Of a stretch of 64,000 nucleotides of DNA, positions 7,674 through 16,071 are shown piece by piece. The stretch comes from Ruegeria atlantica (GTDB taxonomy: Bacteria; Pseudomonadota; Alphaproteobacteria; Rhodobacterales; Rhodobacteraceae). The position numbers and the translations under genes were made by a program. The notes below the pieces were generated by a model that did not search any database, had not been told where the DNA came from, and worked only from the letters and a program-made list of their open reading frames with translations. The stretch's first letter is position 1. Every line of letters starts with the position of its first letter. The stretch is from contig NZ_WQCF01000003.1 of NCBI RefSeq assembly GCF_013032455.1, positions 124,001-188,000 on the forward strand, read 5' to 3'.

Positions 7674-8952
7674 GATCGGGGAGGGGGGGCTGTGTGCCCT
7701 CCCTTTCTTGTTCGAGTTCTGGGCGCTACCGCATCAATTGCCGCCCGAAGGCGACTGGCGGTCCTGGGTGATCATGGGCGGGCGCGGGGCCGGTAAGACG
7801 CGCGCCGGGGCTGAATGGGTGCGCTCGATGGTCGAAGGGTCTTTGCCGTTGGATTGCGGAGAGGCCAGTCGCGTGGCTCTGGTTGGCGAGACTTTTGATC
7901 AGGTGCGCGATGTTATGATTTTTGGGGACAGCGGGATCTTGCAGTGTTCGCCTCCGGATCGGAGGCCTGCATGGAAAGCATCGGAGCGGAAACTGGTCTG
8001 GCCCAACGGGGCCGAGGCGCAAGCGTTCTCGGCGCATGATCCTGAGGGGCTGCGTGGCCCTCAGTTCGATGCGGCCTGGGTGGATGAACTGGCCAAGTGG
8101 AAGAAGGCGGGCGAGACCTGGGATATGTTGCAATTTGCGCTACGGCTGGGGGAGCGGCCTCGGGTCTGTGTGACCACCACGCCGCGCAATGTGAAGGTAT
8201 TGAAGGAGTTGCTGGCGTCGCCGTCCACCGTGCAGACCCATGCGCCGACCGAGGCGAACCGGGCCAATCTGGCGGAGTCCTTCCTGGACGAGGTGCGCGC
8301 GCGCTATGCAGGCACGCGGCTGGGGCGGCAGGAGTTGGATGGGGTGTTGTTGTCGGATGCCGAAGGCGCGTTGTGGACGGGCTCGATGCTGGAGGCGGCG
8401 CGGGTGGACCGGGTGCCAGAGTTGGACCGGGTGGTCGTGGCGCTGGACCCGGCGGTGACAGCGGGGTCGGATGCGGATGCCTGTGGGATCGTGGTTGTGG
8501 GTGCGCGGGTGAAGGGGCCGCCCGAAGACTGGCGCGCCTATGTGCTGGCCGACCGGACGGTGCAGGGCGTCGGCCCGGCGGGCTGGGCGCAGGCGGCGAT
8601 TGACGCGATGGATGAGTTCGGCGCTGAACGGCTGGTGGCCGAGGTCAATCAGGGCGGGCAACTGGTGGAAGAGGTCGTGCGGCAGGTGGAGCCTCTGGTG
8701 CCTTATCGGGCAGTGCGGGCATCGCGCGGCAAAGTCGCGCGGGCCGAGCCTGTGGCGGCTTTGTACGAACAGGGGCGGGTAAGCCATGTGGCGGGGCTAG
8801 ACGCACTGGAGGAGCAGATGTGCCAGATGACCGCGCGCGGGTTTGAGGGACAGGGCTCCCCCGACCGGGTCGACGCGCTGGTCTGGGCGTTGCATGAGTT
8901 GATTGTAGGGCCAGCCGGGGCGTATCGGCGGCCTAGGGTGCGGAGTTTGTGA
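7537..8952 (+). CDS. GTA large terminase g2 (TerL)
   Basis: ATP-driven DNA packaging motor and headful nuclease of the gene transfer agent; it packages pieces of host chromosome. The 471-residue protein has Walker A GGRGAGKT at 81-88, a Walker-B-like segment near AAWVDELAKW, and an RNase H-like nuclease beginning VVALDPAVTAGSDADACG. The start is a TTG at 7537 with GGAG 6 bp upstream; the first ATG in frame (7582) has its purine run too close to be a good ribosome site. The gene begins inside g1, which suggests translational coupling. Confidence 0.92.
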   Translation: MSNNITDKPELPREGMRSTLSGLDLKSGAGWLASADAAVRERFLSEIGEGGLCALPFLFEFWALPHQLPPEGDWRSWVIMGGRGAGKTRAGAEWVRSMVEGSLPLDCGEASRVALVGETFDQVRDVMIFGDSGILQCSPPDRRPAWKASERKLVWPNGAEAQAFSAHDPEGLRGPQFDAAWVDELAKWKKAGETWDMLQFALRLGERPRVCVTTTPRNVKVLKELLASPSTVQTHAPTEANRANLAESFLDEVRARYAGTRLGRQELDGVLLSDAEGALWTGSMLEAARVDRVPELDRVVVALDPAVTAGSDADACGIVVVGARVKGPPEDWRAYVLADRTVQGVGPAGWAQAAIDAMDEFGAERLVAEVNQGGQLVEEVVRQVEPLVPYRAVRASRGKVARAEPVAALYEQGRVSHVAGLDALEEQMCQMTARGFEGQGSPDRVDALVWALHELIVGPAGAYRRPRVRSL

Positions 8953-9076
8953 GGGGGCCGCAGCCGAGAGCCTAGTAAATCCCCCAACTATGACACTAAG
9001 CTCGAACGCAAAACCTACCCAGAAGCATTGCTTTGCACCTAAGTTGATGCGATCATATCGGGACGGGAGGCTAGTT

Positions 9077-9625
9077 ATGAGCATCCGGCACACTTTCCAA
9101 ATTTGCTTCGTTGTAGCGATGATATGTATTGCTCTTGAGCCTACTGTCGCGCAAAGCATCGAAGTGCCAGAAAGGACAACTCCGAGACCGGAAACAACCC
9201 GAGGCGTCCCACATGTCCAGATTGGAGTTGCGCCTGTTCCGGAGTTAACAGAGGACCTATTGAGGCGCGTCAACGAAATTCCTGATGTGGAAGTTCGTGA
9301 GACTGTGATCTCAATGCCCGGAGCCAAAGGGTTTTGGTTGGCAGACAACCTTTCGTTAGCGCATCCTGAGGTAATAGTGGGTGGTCGAGAATTTGCACAT
9401 GTGCATCCTGATGGCTCACTCCACGCATCGCTGGAACCTGAAACGGCTCGGGTCGCGATAGATGCAGGCTGGGCCGTCGCGCACCCCTGGTCGCAAAAAC
9501 GACCGGGGTGGGAAGGATTTGTGATGATTTTCACTCCTTCATCGGAAAACGAGCTAGACGTTGTTTTCCAATTGGTTTTGGCATCATACAACTATGTGAC
9601 CGGAAGGTCATTGCAGAGGAATTAG
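9077..9625 (+). CDS. Exported luciferase-domain (DUF5519-like) protein, insertion in the GTA cluster
   Basis: A 182-residue protein with an N-terminal signal peptide (about residues 1-26, ending VAQS), hence probably periplasmic or secreted. The core AHVHPDGSLHASL, then AIDAGWAVAHPW and a C-terminal VMIFTPSSENELDVV segment match the small family annotated as luciferase domain / DUF5519. Family function is unknown to me; the name does not mean light emission. ATG 9077 has a GGGAGG site 7 bp upstream. It lies between terL and the portal gene, where RcGTA has no gene, and its DNA is less G+C rich (29 of 60 in 9121-9180 versus 43 of 60 in 8461-8520), suggesting acquisition. Confidence 0.75.
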   Translation: MSIRHTFQICFVVAMICIALEPTVAQSIEVPERTTPRPETTRGVPHVQIGVAPVPELTEDLLRRVNEIPDVEVRETVISMPGAKGFWLADNLSLAHPEVIVGGREFAHVHPDGSLHASLEPETARVAIDAGWAVAHPWSQKRPGWEGFVMIFTPSSENELDVVFQLVLASYNYVTGRSLQRN

Positions 9626-9766
9626 CACCTAGCCGGTGAAGCGGATCGTTTCCTGATCGCCTCTGCGTTGCCCACCCCCCGTACGCCCCATTCTCGAGGC
9701 TTAAACTTCTTTCCGTCATAACTCCTCTCAACAAGCCGGGCAGAGCGGCGGCAGAAAGGAGCACAG

Positions 9767-10927
9767 ATGGTATTCGATTTCTTGCGTCGTGGAACGGCTG
9801 AAACAGCGCCCGAGGCGAAGGCGAGCGCGGCGGGGCCTGTGGTGGCGTGGCAGACCGGTGGGCGCGTGGCGTGGAGCCCTCGGGACACGGTGACGCTGAC
9901 GCGGACGGGGTTTTCGGGGAATCCGGTGGGGTTTCGCTCGGTCAAACTGATTGCCGAGGCGGCAGCGGCGTTGCCTTTGGTACTGCAGGATCAGGCGCAG
10001 CGTTATGATGTGCATCCGATCCTGTCCCTCATGCGCCGTCCAAATGCGGCGCAGGGGTGGGCGGAGTTGATGGAGGCCTTGTTCGGGCAGTTGCTGCTAT
10101 CGGGCAATGCCTATGTTGAGGCGGTGCAGGCTGAAGAGGGCTTGCCGGTTGAACTGCACGTATTGCGCTCGGACCGGATGAGCGTGGTGCCGGGTGCGGA
10201 TGGCTGGCCCAAGGCGTATGACTACGCGGTGGGTGGCAAGAAGCACCGGTTTGCGGCAGAAAATATCTGTCATATCAAGGCGTTCCACCCGCAGGATGAT
10301 CACTATGGGTTCTCGCCGATGCAGGCGGCGGCGATGGCGATTGATGTGCATAACAGCGCGTCTCGGTGGTCGAAATCGCTGTTGGACAATGCGGCGCGGC
10401 CTTCGGGGGCGCTGGTGTGGAAAGGTGATGGCCACGGAGTGATGGCCGAGGATCAGTTCCGGCGTCTGTCTGACGAGATCGAGCAGAACTATCGCGGAGC
10501 GCGTAATGCCGGGCGTCCAATGGTTCTGGAAGGGGGGCTAGATTGGAAGCCGATGGGTTTCTCGCCCTCGGACATGGAGTTTCAAAAGACCAAGGAAGCC
10601 GCCGCCCGCGAGATCGCGCTGGCCTTTGGGGTCCCGCCGATGCTGCTGGGGATACGAGGCGACGCGACCTATTCGAACTATCAGGAGGCCAACCGGGCGT
10701 TTTATCGCCTGACCGTGCTGCCCCTGGTGACGCGGGTGGCGGCGGCTGTGTCGGAGTGGCTGGCGGGCTTTACCGGTGAGGAACTGGTGCTAAAGCCCGA
10801 TCTGGATCAGGTGCCCGCGCTGTCGGCAGAGCGCGATGCGCAATGGGCGCGGGTCAACGGGGCCGATTTCCTGAGCGATGCCGAGAAACGCGCGCTGCTG
10901 GGGCTGCCGGAGCGTGCGGATGGCTGA
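9767..10927 (+). CDS. GTA portal protein g3 (HK97 family)
   Basis: Forms the dodecameric ring at the capsid vertex through which TerL loads DNA. The 386-residue sequence is a compact HK97-type portal: FSGNPVGFRSVKLIAEAAAALPL at the start of the fold, HPILSLMRRPN, LLLSGNAYVE, and the C-terminal FGVPPMLLGIRGDATYSNYQEA signature that precedes the crown helices. An AAAGGAGCAC site precedes the ATG. It overlaps g3.5 by 8 bp. Confidence 0.94.
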   Translation: MVFDFLRRGTAETAPEAKASAAGPVVAWQTGGRVAWSPRDTVTLTRTGFSGNPVGFRSVKLIAEAAAALPLVLQDQAQRYDVHPILSLMRRPNAAQGWAELMEALFGQLLLSGNAYVEAVQAEEGLPVELHVLRSDRMSVVPGADGWPKAYDYAVGGKKHRFAAENICHIKAFHPQDDHYGFSPMQAAAMAIDVHNSASRWSKSLLDNAARPSGALVWKGDGHGVMAEDQFRRLSDEIEQNYRGARNAGRPMVLEGGLDWKPMGFSPSDMEFQKTKEAAAREIALAFGVPPMLLGIRGDATYSNYQEANRAFYRLTVLPLVTRVAAAVSEWLAGFTGEELVLKPDLDQVPALSAERDAQWARVNGADFLSDAEKRALLGLPERADG

Positions 10928-11138
10928 GGGGTTTCCTCCGTTTGAATGTGCGCCGGGCTTGCGTCTGGACGCGCATGAGCGGGTGGCCGAGATCCAGCAC
11001 GCTCATCTTTGTCGGCGGCTGGATCAGATCGAAGAGATGATGGAGCGGCTGGAGAAACGGTTGTGGCTGACGGTCTATGGTGTGGCCGCGGTGATCCTGG
11101 CGCAGGCGTTTCAGTCATTCCTTGTAGTAACGCCATAA
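10920..11138 (+). CDS. GTA small protein g3.5
   Basis: A 72-residue protein whose ATG at 10920 lies inside the end of the portal gene. It has a helical, charged middle (RRLDQIEEMMERLEKRL) and a hydrophobic C-terminus (LTVYGVAAVILAQAFQSFLVV) that could be one membrane helix. Its position between portal and protease equals orf g3.5 of RcGTA, which is reported as needed for agent production; its precise role is not clear from sequence. Confidence 0.75.
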   Translation: MAEGFPPFECAPGLRLDAHERVAEIQHAHLCRRLDQIEEMMERLEKRLWLTVYGVAAVILAQAFQSFLVVTP

Positions 11139-11710
11139 TGTCAGTGGATTACATGGAGAAGTTCATGGATTTGGAACACAAATTCACGCGGTTTGGCGAT
11201 GGGCTTTCCGTATCTGAGGATGCGGTGATCGAGGGCTATGCCAGCCTGTTTGGGCAAGTCGACCAAGGCAGCGATGTGGTTCAGCGCGGGGCGTACCGCG
11301 GTTCGCTTGAGGGGCTCAAGGCCGCTGGTCAGCGTGTCAAGATGCTGTGGCAGCACGATCCGGCGCAGCCCATCGGTGTCTGGGACGAGGTGCGCGAGGA
11401 TGACAAGGGCCTGTGGGTCAAGGGGCGTCTGCTGGAGTGCACGCAAAAGGGCCGTGAGGCGGCGGAACTGATCCGGGCAGGCGCGATGGATGGCCTGTCG
11501 ATTGGCTATCGCACCAAGCGGGCTGTGAAGAATGATAGGGGCCTGCGGCTCTTGACCGAACTGGAGCTGTGGGAGGTGTCTCTGGTGACCTTCCCAATGC
11601 TGCCAAGTGCGCGGGTTACGGCCAAGGGGGCAACCCCTGAAACCGATGAAACCCTGCGCAGTATTGCCGAGGTGTTCAACGATGCCCGGCAGGAGCTGGC
11701 GCGAACCTAG
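11138..11710 (+). CDS. GTA prohead protease g4 (HK97 family)
   Basis: Serine protease that trims the capsid protein during head maturation. With the start at 11138 (TAATG overlap with the g3.5 stop) the protein has 190 residues; ATG 11165, with GGAGAA 5 bp upstream, is an equally likely start. Catalytic His73 is in MLWQHDP and Ser121 in DGLSIGYR, the HK97 protease motifs; GYASLFGQVDQGSDVV is the conserved N-terminal part. It lies directly before the major capsid gene. Confidence 0.92.
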   Translation: MSVDYMEKFMDLEHKFTRFGDGLSVSEDAVIEGYASLFGQVDQGSDVVQRGAYRGSLEGLKAAGQRVKMLWQHDPAQPIGVWDEVREDDKGLWVKGRLLECTQKGREAAELIRAGAMDGLSIGYRTKRAVKNDRGLRLLTELELWEVSLVTFPMLPSARVTAKGATPETDETLRSIAEVFNDARQELART

Positions 11711-11746
11711 CGCGCCTCAAACCCACCTAAAAAACAGGAAGTGCTG

Positions 11747-12925
11747 ATGAGCAAGACCGAAACCCCGGCCTTGACCGGAGAAGGTGCGCCCCTGGTTCAG
11801 GAGGTGAAGCAGGCAATGGCTGGCTTCGTGAATGAATTCAAGGGCCTGAAGGCTGAAGTTAAAACCAAACTGCAACAGACAGAAGAGCGACTGACCATGC
11901 TGGATCGTAAATCAACAATCGCGGCACGCCCGCATCTTGCGGCCTCGATCGAGGACGGCGCACCGCATCAGAAGGCTTTTGACGCCTATGTGCGCTCGGG
12001 CGACGATGATGGTCTGCGCGGGCTGGACATAGAGGCCAAATCGCTGACCAGTGCGGTCAACAGCGACGGCGGCTATCTGGTCGATCCACAAACTGCCGAG
12101 ATTATCAAGTCGGTGCTGAAATCCACCGCCTCTATCCGCTCGATTGCGTCGGTGGTGAATGTCGAGGCGAATTCGTTCGACGTGCTTATCGACCACACAG
12201 ATGTGGGTGCGGGCTGGGCAGATGAAGCCTCGACCGCGACCGAGACGGCGACGCCGTCGATTGACCGTATTTCGATCGCGCTGCATGAGCTGAGCGCGCT
12301 ACCGAAAGCCTCGCAGCGTCTGCTGGACGATAGTGCGTTTGACGTCGAAGGCTGGCTGGCCGGTCGTATCGCCGACAAGTTCGCCCGCGCTGAGGCGGCG
12401 GCGTTTATCAGCGGCGATGGTGTCGACAAGCCCAAGGGCATCCTGGACCACGCCAAGGTCGACAACGATGTCTGGGATTGGGGCAATATCGGTTACGTGC
12501 CGACCGGAATCGACGGTGGTGTCGACGCCGATGCGATTGTCGATGTTGTCTATGCGCTGGGTGCGCAGTACCGGGTCAATGGTACCTTCGTGATGAACTC
12601 GAAAACCGCGGGTCTGATCCGTAAGCTGAAGGACAGCGATGGCCGCTTCCTTTGGTCGGATGGTCTGGCCGCTGGTGAGCCTGCGCGTCTGATGGGGTAT
12701 CCGGTGCTAATCGCCGAAGATATGCCGGATGCGTCGTCCGACAGTTTCTCAATCGCTTTTGGCGACTTCCAGTCGGGCTACACTATCGCTGAACGCCCTG
12801 ATCTGCGCGTTCTGCGCGACCCGTTCAGCGCCAAGCCACATGTTCTGTTCTATGCGACCAAGCGCGTGGGCGGAGACGTGAGCGACTTTGCTGCAATCAA
12901 GCTGGTGAAATTCGGCACTGCCTAA
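11747..12925 (+). CDS. GTA major capsid protein g5 (HK97 fold)
   Basis: Builds the agent's head. The 392-residue protein starts at ATG 11747, after an AGGAA site 7 bp upstream; an in-frame GTG at 11741 is less likely. The N-terminal about 100 residues form the coiled-coil delta/scaffold region removed by the g4 protease. The HK97 fold follows with SDGGYLVDPQTAEII, ELSALPKASQRLLDDSAFDVEGW and the C-terminal FAAIKLVKFG. A structured 171 bp spacer follows. Confidence 0.95.
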   Translation: MSKTETPALTGEGAPLVQEVKQAMAGFVNEFKGLKAEVKTKLQQTEERLTMLDRKSTIAARPHLAASIEDGAPHQKAFDAYVRSGDDDGLRGLDIEAKSLTSAVNSDGGYLVDPQTAEIIKSVLKSTASIRSIASVVNVEANSFDVLIDHTDVGAGWADEASTATETATPSIDRISIALHELSALPKASQRLLDDSAFDVEGWLAGRIADKFARAEAAAFISGDGVDKPKGILDHAKVDNDVWDWGNIGYVPTGIDGGVDADAIVDVVYALGAQYRVNGTFVMNSKTAGLIRKLKDSDGRFLWSDGLAAGEPARLMGYPVLIAEDMPDASSDSFSIAFGDFQSGYTIAERPDLRVLRDPFSAKPHVLFYATKRVGGDVSDFAAIKLVKFGTA

Positions 12926-13096
12926 GCGGTGACGGATCCGGGGGGTGCAGGCCCCTCGGGCGGCGGGCGCGGGCCGGGGTGAGATCCCCCGCGTTGTCTA
13001 GCTGCTCCCCTCCGTCCGAGCAACGTGGGGCGGCGCGTGCCTGCCAATTTCCTGAAGTTACGGCCCCGGAGGGGTCCGAGATTGCGGAGTGAATGA
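12926..13096 (+). other. G+C-rich structured spacer after the capsid gene
   Basis: This spacer can form hairpins, for example GGGG-TGCAGG-CCCC around 12940-12955 and CGGGG-TGAGAT-CCCCCG around 12975-12991. No T-run follows, so it is not a classical terminator; it could protect the 3' end of the abundant capsid message or cause partial termination before g6. Confidence 0.45.
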
Positions 13097-13696
13097 ATGA
13101 TGTTGATCGAAGAAACCGCCATCGCGGATGCGGCGCTGCCGGTGGATCAGTTCAAGGCGCATCTGCGGTTGGGAACCGGCTTTGCTGAAGGCAGCGTGCA
13201 GGACGAGGTACTAAAGGGATTTCTGCGGGCGGCAATCGCAGCGATCGAGGCGCGCACCGGCAAGGTTCTGATTGTGCGCGAATTTTTCTGGAGTTTGAGT
13301 GAATGGCGCGACCCTGCCAGCGAAATTCTGCCCGTGGCTCCGGTGGTATCTTTGAATTCAGTGACTGTCACTGACACAGCGGGTGCGGAAACAGTAGTTG
13401 CGGCGGAAACCTATCGATTGGATCAGGACAGCCAGCGGCCGTTATTGCGTCCGGTAGGGGCGAGATTGCCCACAGTTGCCTCTGGTGCCTCAGTCAAAAT
13501 TGGTTTTACCGCAGGAATGTCGTTTGGTTGGGGCGGCTTACCTGCTGATCTGGGGCAGGCCGTGCTGCTGCTGGCCGCGCATTACTACGAATACCGCGAT
13601 GAAACGGCTCTGGGCGCGGGCTGCATGCCATTTGGCGTGACCAGTTTGATCCAGCGTTATCGCACGGTGCGGTTCGGTGCGGGGGTGATGCAATGA
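13097..13696 (+). CDS. GTA head-tail adaptor g6
   Basis: Adaptor (connector) ring below the portal. The 199-residue protein has the usual N-terminal helical part (LPVDQFKAHLRL ... AAIAAIEARTGKVL) followed by a beta domain and a C-terminal helix (QAVLLLAAHYYEYRDE), as in HK97 gp6 / SPP1 gp15-like connectors. GGAG at 13086-13089 supports the start. Its stop overlaps the g7 start (ATGA). Confidence 0.88.
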   Translation: MMLIEETAIADAALPVDQFKAHLRLGTGFAEGSVQDEVLKGFLRAAIAAIEARTGKVLIVREFFWSLSEWRDPASEILPVAPVVSLNSVTVTDTAGAETVVAAETYRLDQDSQRPLLRPVGARLPTVASGASVKIGFTAGMSFGWGGLPADLGQAVLLLAAHYYEYRDETALGAGCMPFGVTSLIQRYRTVRFGAGVMQ

Positions 13697-14031
13697 ATGC
13701 GCCAAGACTGACCCGAAAGCTGGTGCTTGAGGCGCCAGTGCGCAGCGCTGACGGCGCAGGCGGATACACCGAGACATGGGCTGCGCTGGGCACTCTTTGG
13801 GCTGAAGTGACGGCGCGAAGCGGGGCGGAACGCGAGGTGGGCGAAGCTTCGGTATCCCGCGTTGGTTACCGCATCGTGGTACGAGGCGCACCCGAATGGT
13901 CCTCAATGCGACCTTCGCCGGATCAGCGCTTTACCGAAGGCGCCCGCCGTTTTGTCATTCGCGCGGTAGCTGAACGAGACCCGCGCGGCCAGTACCTGAT
14001 CTGTTTTGCAGACGAAGAGGTGGTGGCATGA
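13693..14031 (+). CDS. GTA head-tail stopper g7
   Basis: A 112-residue head-closure protein of the SPP1 gp16 / HK97 stopper type that seals the filled head before tail joining. Recognisable features are the N-terminal RLTRKLVLEAP and GGYTETW, then ALGTLWAEVTARSGAERE, a segment shared by this family. It overlaps both neighbours by 4 bp, consistent with coupled translation. Confidence 0.87.
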   Translation: MNAPRLTRKLVLEAPVRSADGAGGYTETWAALGTLWAEVTARSGAEREVGEASVSRVGYRIVVRGAPEWSSMRPSPDQRFTEGARRFVIRAVAERDPRGQYLICFADEEVVA

Positions 14032-14441
14032 GTTATGGCATTTCAGCGGCCCTGCAGGCGGCTGTTTATCAGAAACTTTTAGGCGATGCCCAGATCGGCT
14101 TGCTGTCCGGTGGCGCAATCTATGATGCGGTCCCTGCCGGGGCTGTACCGCACACCTACGTGACATTGGGGCCGGAAGAGGTTCGGGATGCCTCGGATCA
14201 ATCGGGTGCGGGTGCCGTGCATCGCTTTACCGTGTCCGTCGTTTCCGAAGCAGCGGGCTTTGGCGCAGCCAAGTCGTTGGCCGGCGCGGTGTGTGATGCG
14301 CTTGAGGGGGCTGCGCTGACTTTGGACAGGGGGCGCCTTGTGGGGCTGTGGTTCGAACGCGCCTCGGCCCGCCGCACGGGAACCGGCGGGGCAATCCGCC
14401 AGATCGACCTGAGATTCCGCGCCCGCGTGGAAGATGATTAA
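14028..14441 (+). CDS. GTA tail terminator g8 (DUF3168 family)
   Basis: Caps the tail tube and joins it to the head. The 137-residue protein begins with an ALQAAVYQKLLGD helix and has PHTYVTLGPEEVRD and a C-terminal IRQIDLRFRARVE strand, the DUF3168 pattern. It starts within the g7 stop region. Confidence 0.88.
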   Translation: MSYGISAALQAAVYQKLLGDAQIGLLSGGAIYDAVPAGAVPHTYVTLGPEEVRDASDQSGAGAVHRFTVSVVSEAAGFGAAKSLAGAVCDALEGAALTLDRGRLVGLWFERASARRTGTGGAIRQIDLRFRARVEDD

Positions 14442-14461
14442 GCAATCAACGGAGAGAGCAT

Positions 14462-14875
14462 ATGGCTGCCCAGAACGGAAAAGACCTGTTGGTCAAAGTA
14501 GATATGAACGGCTCGGGCCTGTTCGAGACCATCGCGGGGCTACGCGCCACGCGGGTCAGTTTCAACGCAGAAAGCGTGGATGTCACCAGCCTTGAAAGCC
14601 AAGGCGGATGGCGCGAGCTGCTATCGGGGGCAGGGGTCAAGTCGGCCTCGATTTCGGGTTCTGGCGTGTTCAAGGATGCAGGCACGGACGAACGTGCGCG
14701 GCAATTGTTCTTTGATGGCGAGACGCCGAACTTTCAGGTGATCATCCCCGACTTCGGGATTGTCGAAGGCGCGTTTCAGGTCACGGGCATTGAATATGCA
14801 GGCTCGCACAATGGCGAGGCGACATACGAAATGAGCCTAGCCAGCGCGGGCGCTCTGGCATTCACTGCGCTTTAA
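14462..14875 (+). CDS. GTA tail tube protein g9 (major tail protein)
   Basis: Main tube subunit of the agent's short non-contractile tail. The 137-residue protein starts MAAQNGKDLLVKVD and has the family-typical SVDVTSLESQGGWRELL and GSHNGEATYEMSLASAGA segments. A GGAGAG site lies just upstream of the ATG. Confidence 0.92.
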   Translation: MAAQNGKDLLVKVDMNGSGLFETIAGLRATRVSFNAESVDVTSLESQGGWRELLSGAGVKSASISGSGVFKDAGTDERARQLFFDGETPNFQVIIPDFGIVEGAFQVTGIEYAGSHNGEATYEMSLASAGALAFTAL

Positions 14876-14879
14876 TCCG

Positions 14880-15200
14880 ATGGCCAATCCATGGACGGGT
14901 GAGGTGGCATTGACCATCGACGGGAAACAACGGGTGCTCAAGCTGACGCTGGGAGCCTTGGCGGAATTGGAACAAGAACTGGGCGCCGGGTCCTTGGTTG
15001 AGCTGGTGCAGCGGTTCGAAGGTGGGGCCTATTCCAGCGGTGATGTGCTGGCGCTGATCGTGGCAGGACTGCGGGGTGGTGGGGCGGATGTGACCCGCGC
15101 TGAATTTATGCACGCCGAGATCCACGGTGGCCCGATGGAGGCTGCCAAGACGGCGGCTGAATTGCTGGCGAGGGCCTTCATGGTGCCGAGTAGCGCATGA
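14880..15200 (+). CDS. GTA tail assembly protein g10
   Basis: A 106-residue protein between the tail tube and tape measure genes, the usual place of tail assembly chaperones. LTIDGKQRVLKLTLGALAELEQELG and the MHAEIHGGP segment match gene transfer agent family g10 proteins. The chaperone role is inferred from position. Its stop overlaps the next gene. Confidence 0.85.
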   Translation: MANPWTGEVALTIDGKQRVLKLTLGALAELEQELGAGSLVELVQRFEGGAYSSGDVLALIVAGLRGGGADVTRAEFMHAEIHGGPMEAAKTAAELLARAFMVPSSA

Positions 15201-15406
15201 GCGGGTTCGATTGGCCCGCCCTGATGCGGGCCGGTTTCGTTGGTCTGCGCCTGACGCCGGATCAGTTCTGGCGTCTGACACCGGCTGAACTGCGGCTGAT
15301 GCTGCGGCAGGGCGATGGGGTGCCGTCGATGAATCGAGCAGGCTTAAATGCCTTGCTGGCGGCTTATCCGGACAAGGAACAAGGAGAGCGTGATGACGGA
15401 TCGTGA
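15197..15406 (+). CDS. GTA tail assembly chaperone-like protein g10.1
   Basis: A 69-residue protein with FDWPALMRAGFVGLRLTPDQFW and LTPAELRLML, the pattern of the short phage tail assembly chaperone family (Phage_TAC / DUF2376). It overlaps g10 at its start and g11 at its end (g11 ATG at 15393), so all three are probably translated together. Confidence 0.85.
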   Translation: MSGFDWPALMRAGFVGLRLTPDQFWRLTPAELRLMLRQGDGVPSMNRAGLNALLAAYPDKEQGERDDGS

Positions 15407-16055
15407 CGGGTTGGACGACCTGCAGGAACAGGGCGAGGCGCTGGGCGACTCGCTGGGGGATGCGGCGTCGATGGCTGCGGCTTTCGACAACCAGATGAAA
15501 CGGATCAGCGCGGCGTTTGAAGAAACGGGTAAGGACGTTGCAACGTTGGAGCGCGGCATGTCTGGCGGGTTGCGCAAGGCATTTGATGGCGTGGTACTGG
15601 ATGGCCAAAACCTGTCTGACGCATTGAATGTGCTGAAAGAGTCAATGATCCGCACAGCCTATTCTGCAGCGATCAAGCCGGTGACGGATCACTTTGGTGG
15701 CATGTTGGCGAACACGGTCGGAGGTCTGGTGCAGGGTATTTTGCCTTTTGCCGACGGCGGAAGTTTCTCACAGGGCCGGGTGATGCCTTTTGCCAACGGC
15801 GGTGTGATCAGCGGCCCCACAACTTTTCCCATGCGCGGTGGCACCGGATTGATGGGCGAAGCTGGGCCCGAGGCGATCATGCCTCTGGCACGCGGGCCGG
15901 ATGGCAAACTGGGCGTTCGGACTTCGGGCGGAGGTCGCGCGGTGAACGTGGTGATGAACATTACGACTCCGGACGTGGAGGGGTTCCGACGCAGCCAGGG
16001 GCAGATTGCCGCTCAGATGAGCCGCGCGTTGGGTCGCGGCAATCGCAACAGGTGA
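15393..16055 (+). CDS. GTA tail tape measure protein g11
   Basis: Sets tail length and guides tube assembly. At 220 residues it is as short as expected for a gene transfer agent. The N-terminal half is helical (NQMKRISAAFEETGKDVATLER); the C-terminal half has Gly-rich FADGGSFSQGRVMPFANGGV and MGEAGPEAIMPL motifs typical of phage tape measures. ATG 15393 is preceded by AAGGAGAG; the longer frame from 15348 lacks such a site. Confidence 0.9.
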   Translation: MTDRDGLDDLQEQGEALGDSLGDAASMAAAFDNQMKRISAAFEETGKDVATLERGMSGGLRKAFDGVVLDGQNLSDALNVLKESMIRTAYSAAIKPVTDHFGGMLANTVGGLVQGILPFADGGSFSQGRVMPFANGGVISGPTTFPMRGGTGLMGEAGPEAIMPLARGPDGKLGVRTSGGGRAVNVVMNITTPDVEGFRRSQGQIAAQMSRALGRGNRNR

Positions 16056-16071
16056 AATGAGGGAGCAGCTC

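Noticed and set aside
8140..8787. 215-codon minus-strand frame opposite terL
   Set aside because: His/Arg/Pro-rich translation typical of antisense G+C-rich DNA.
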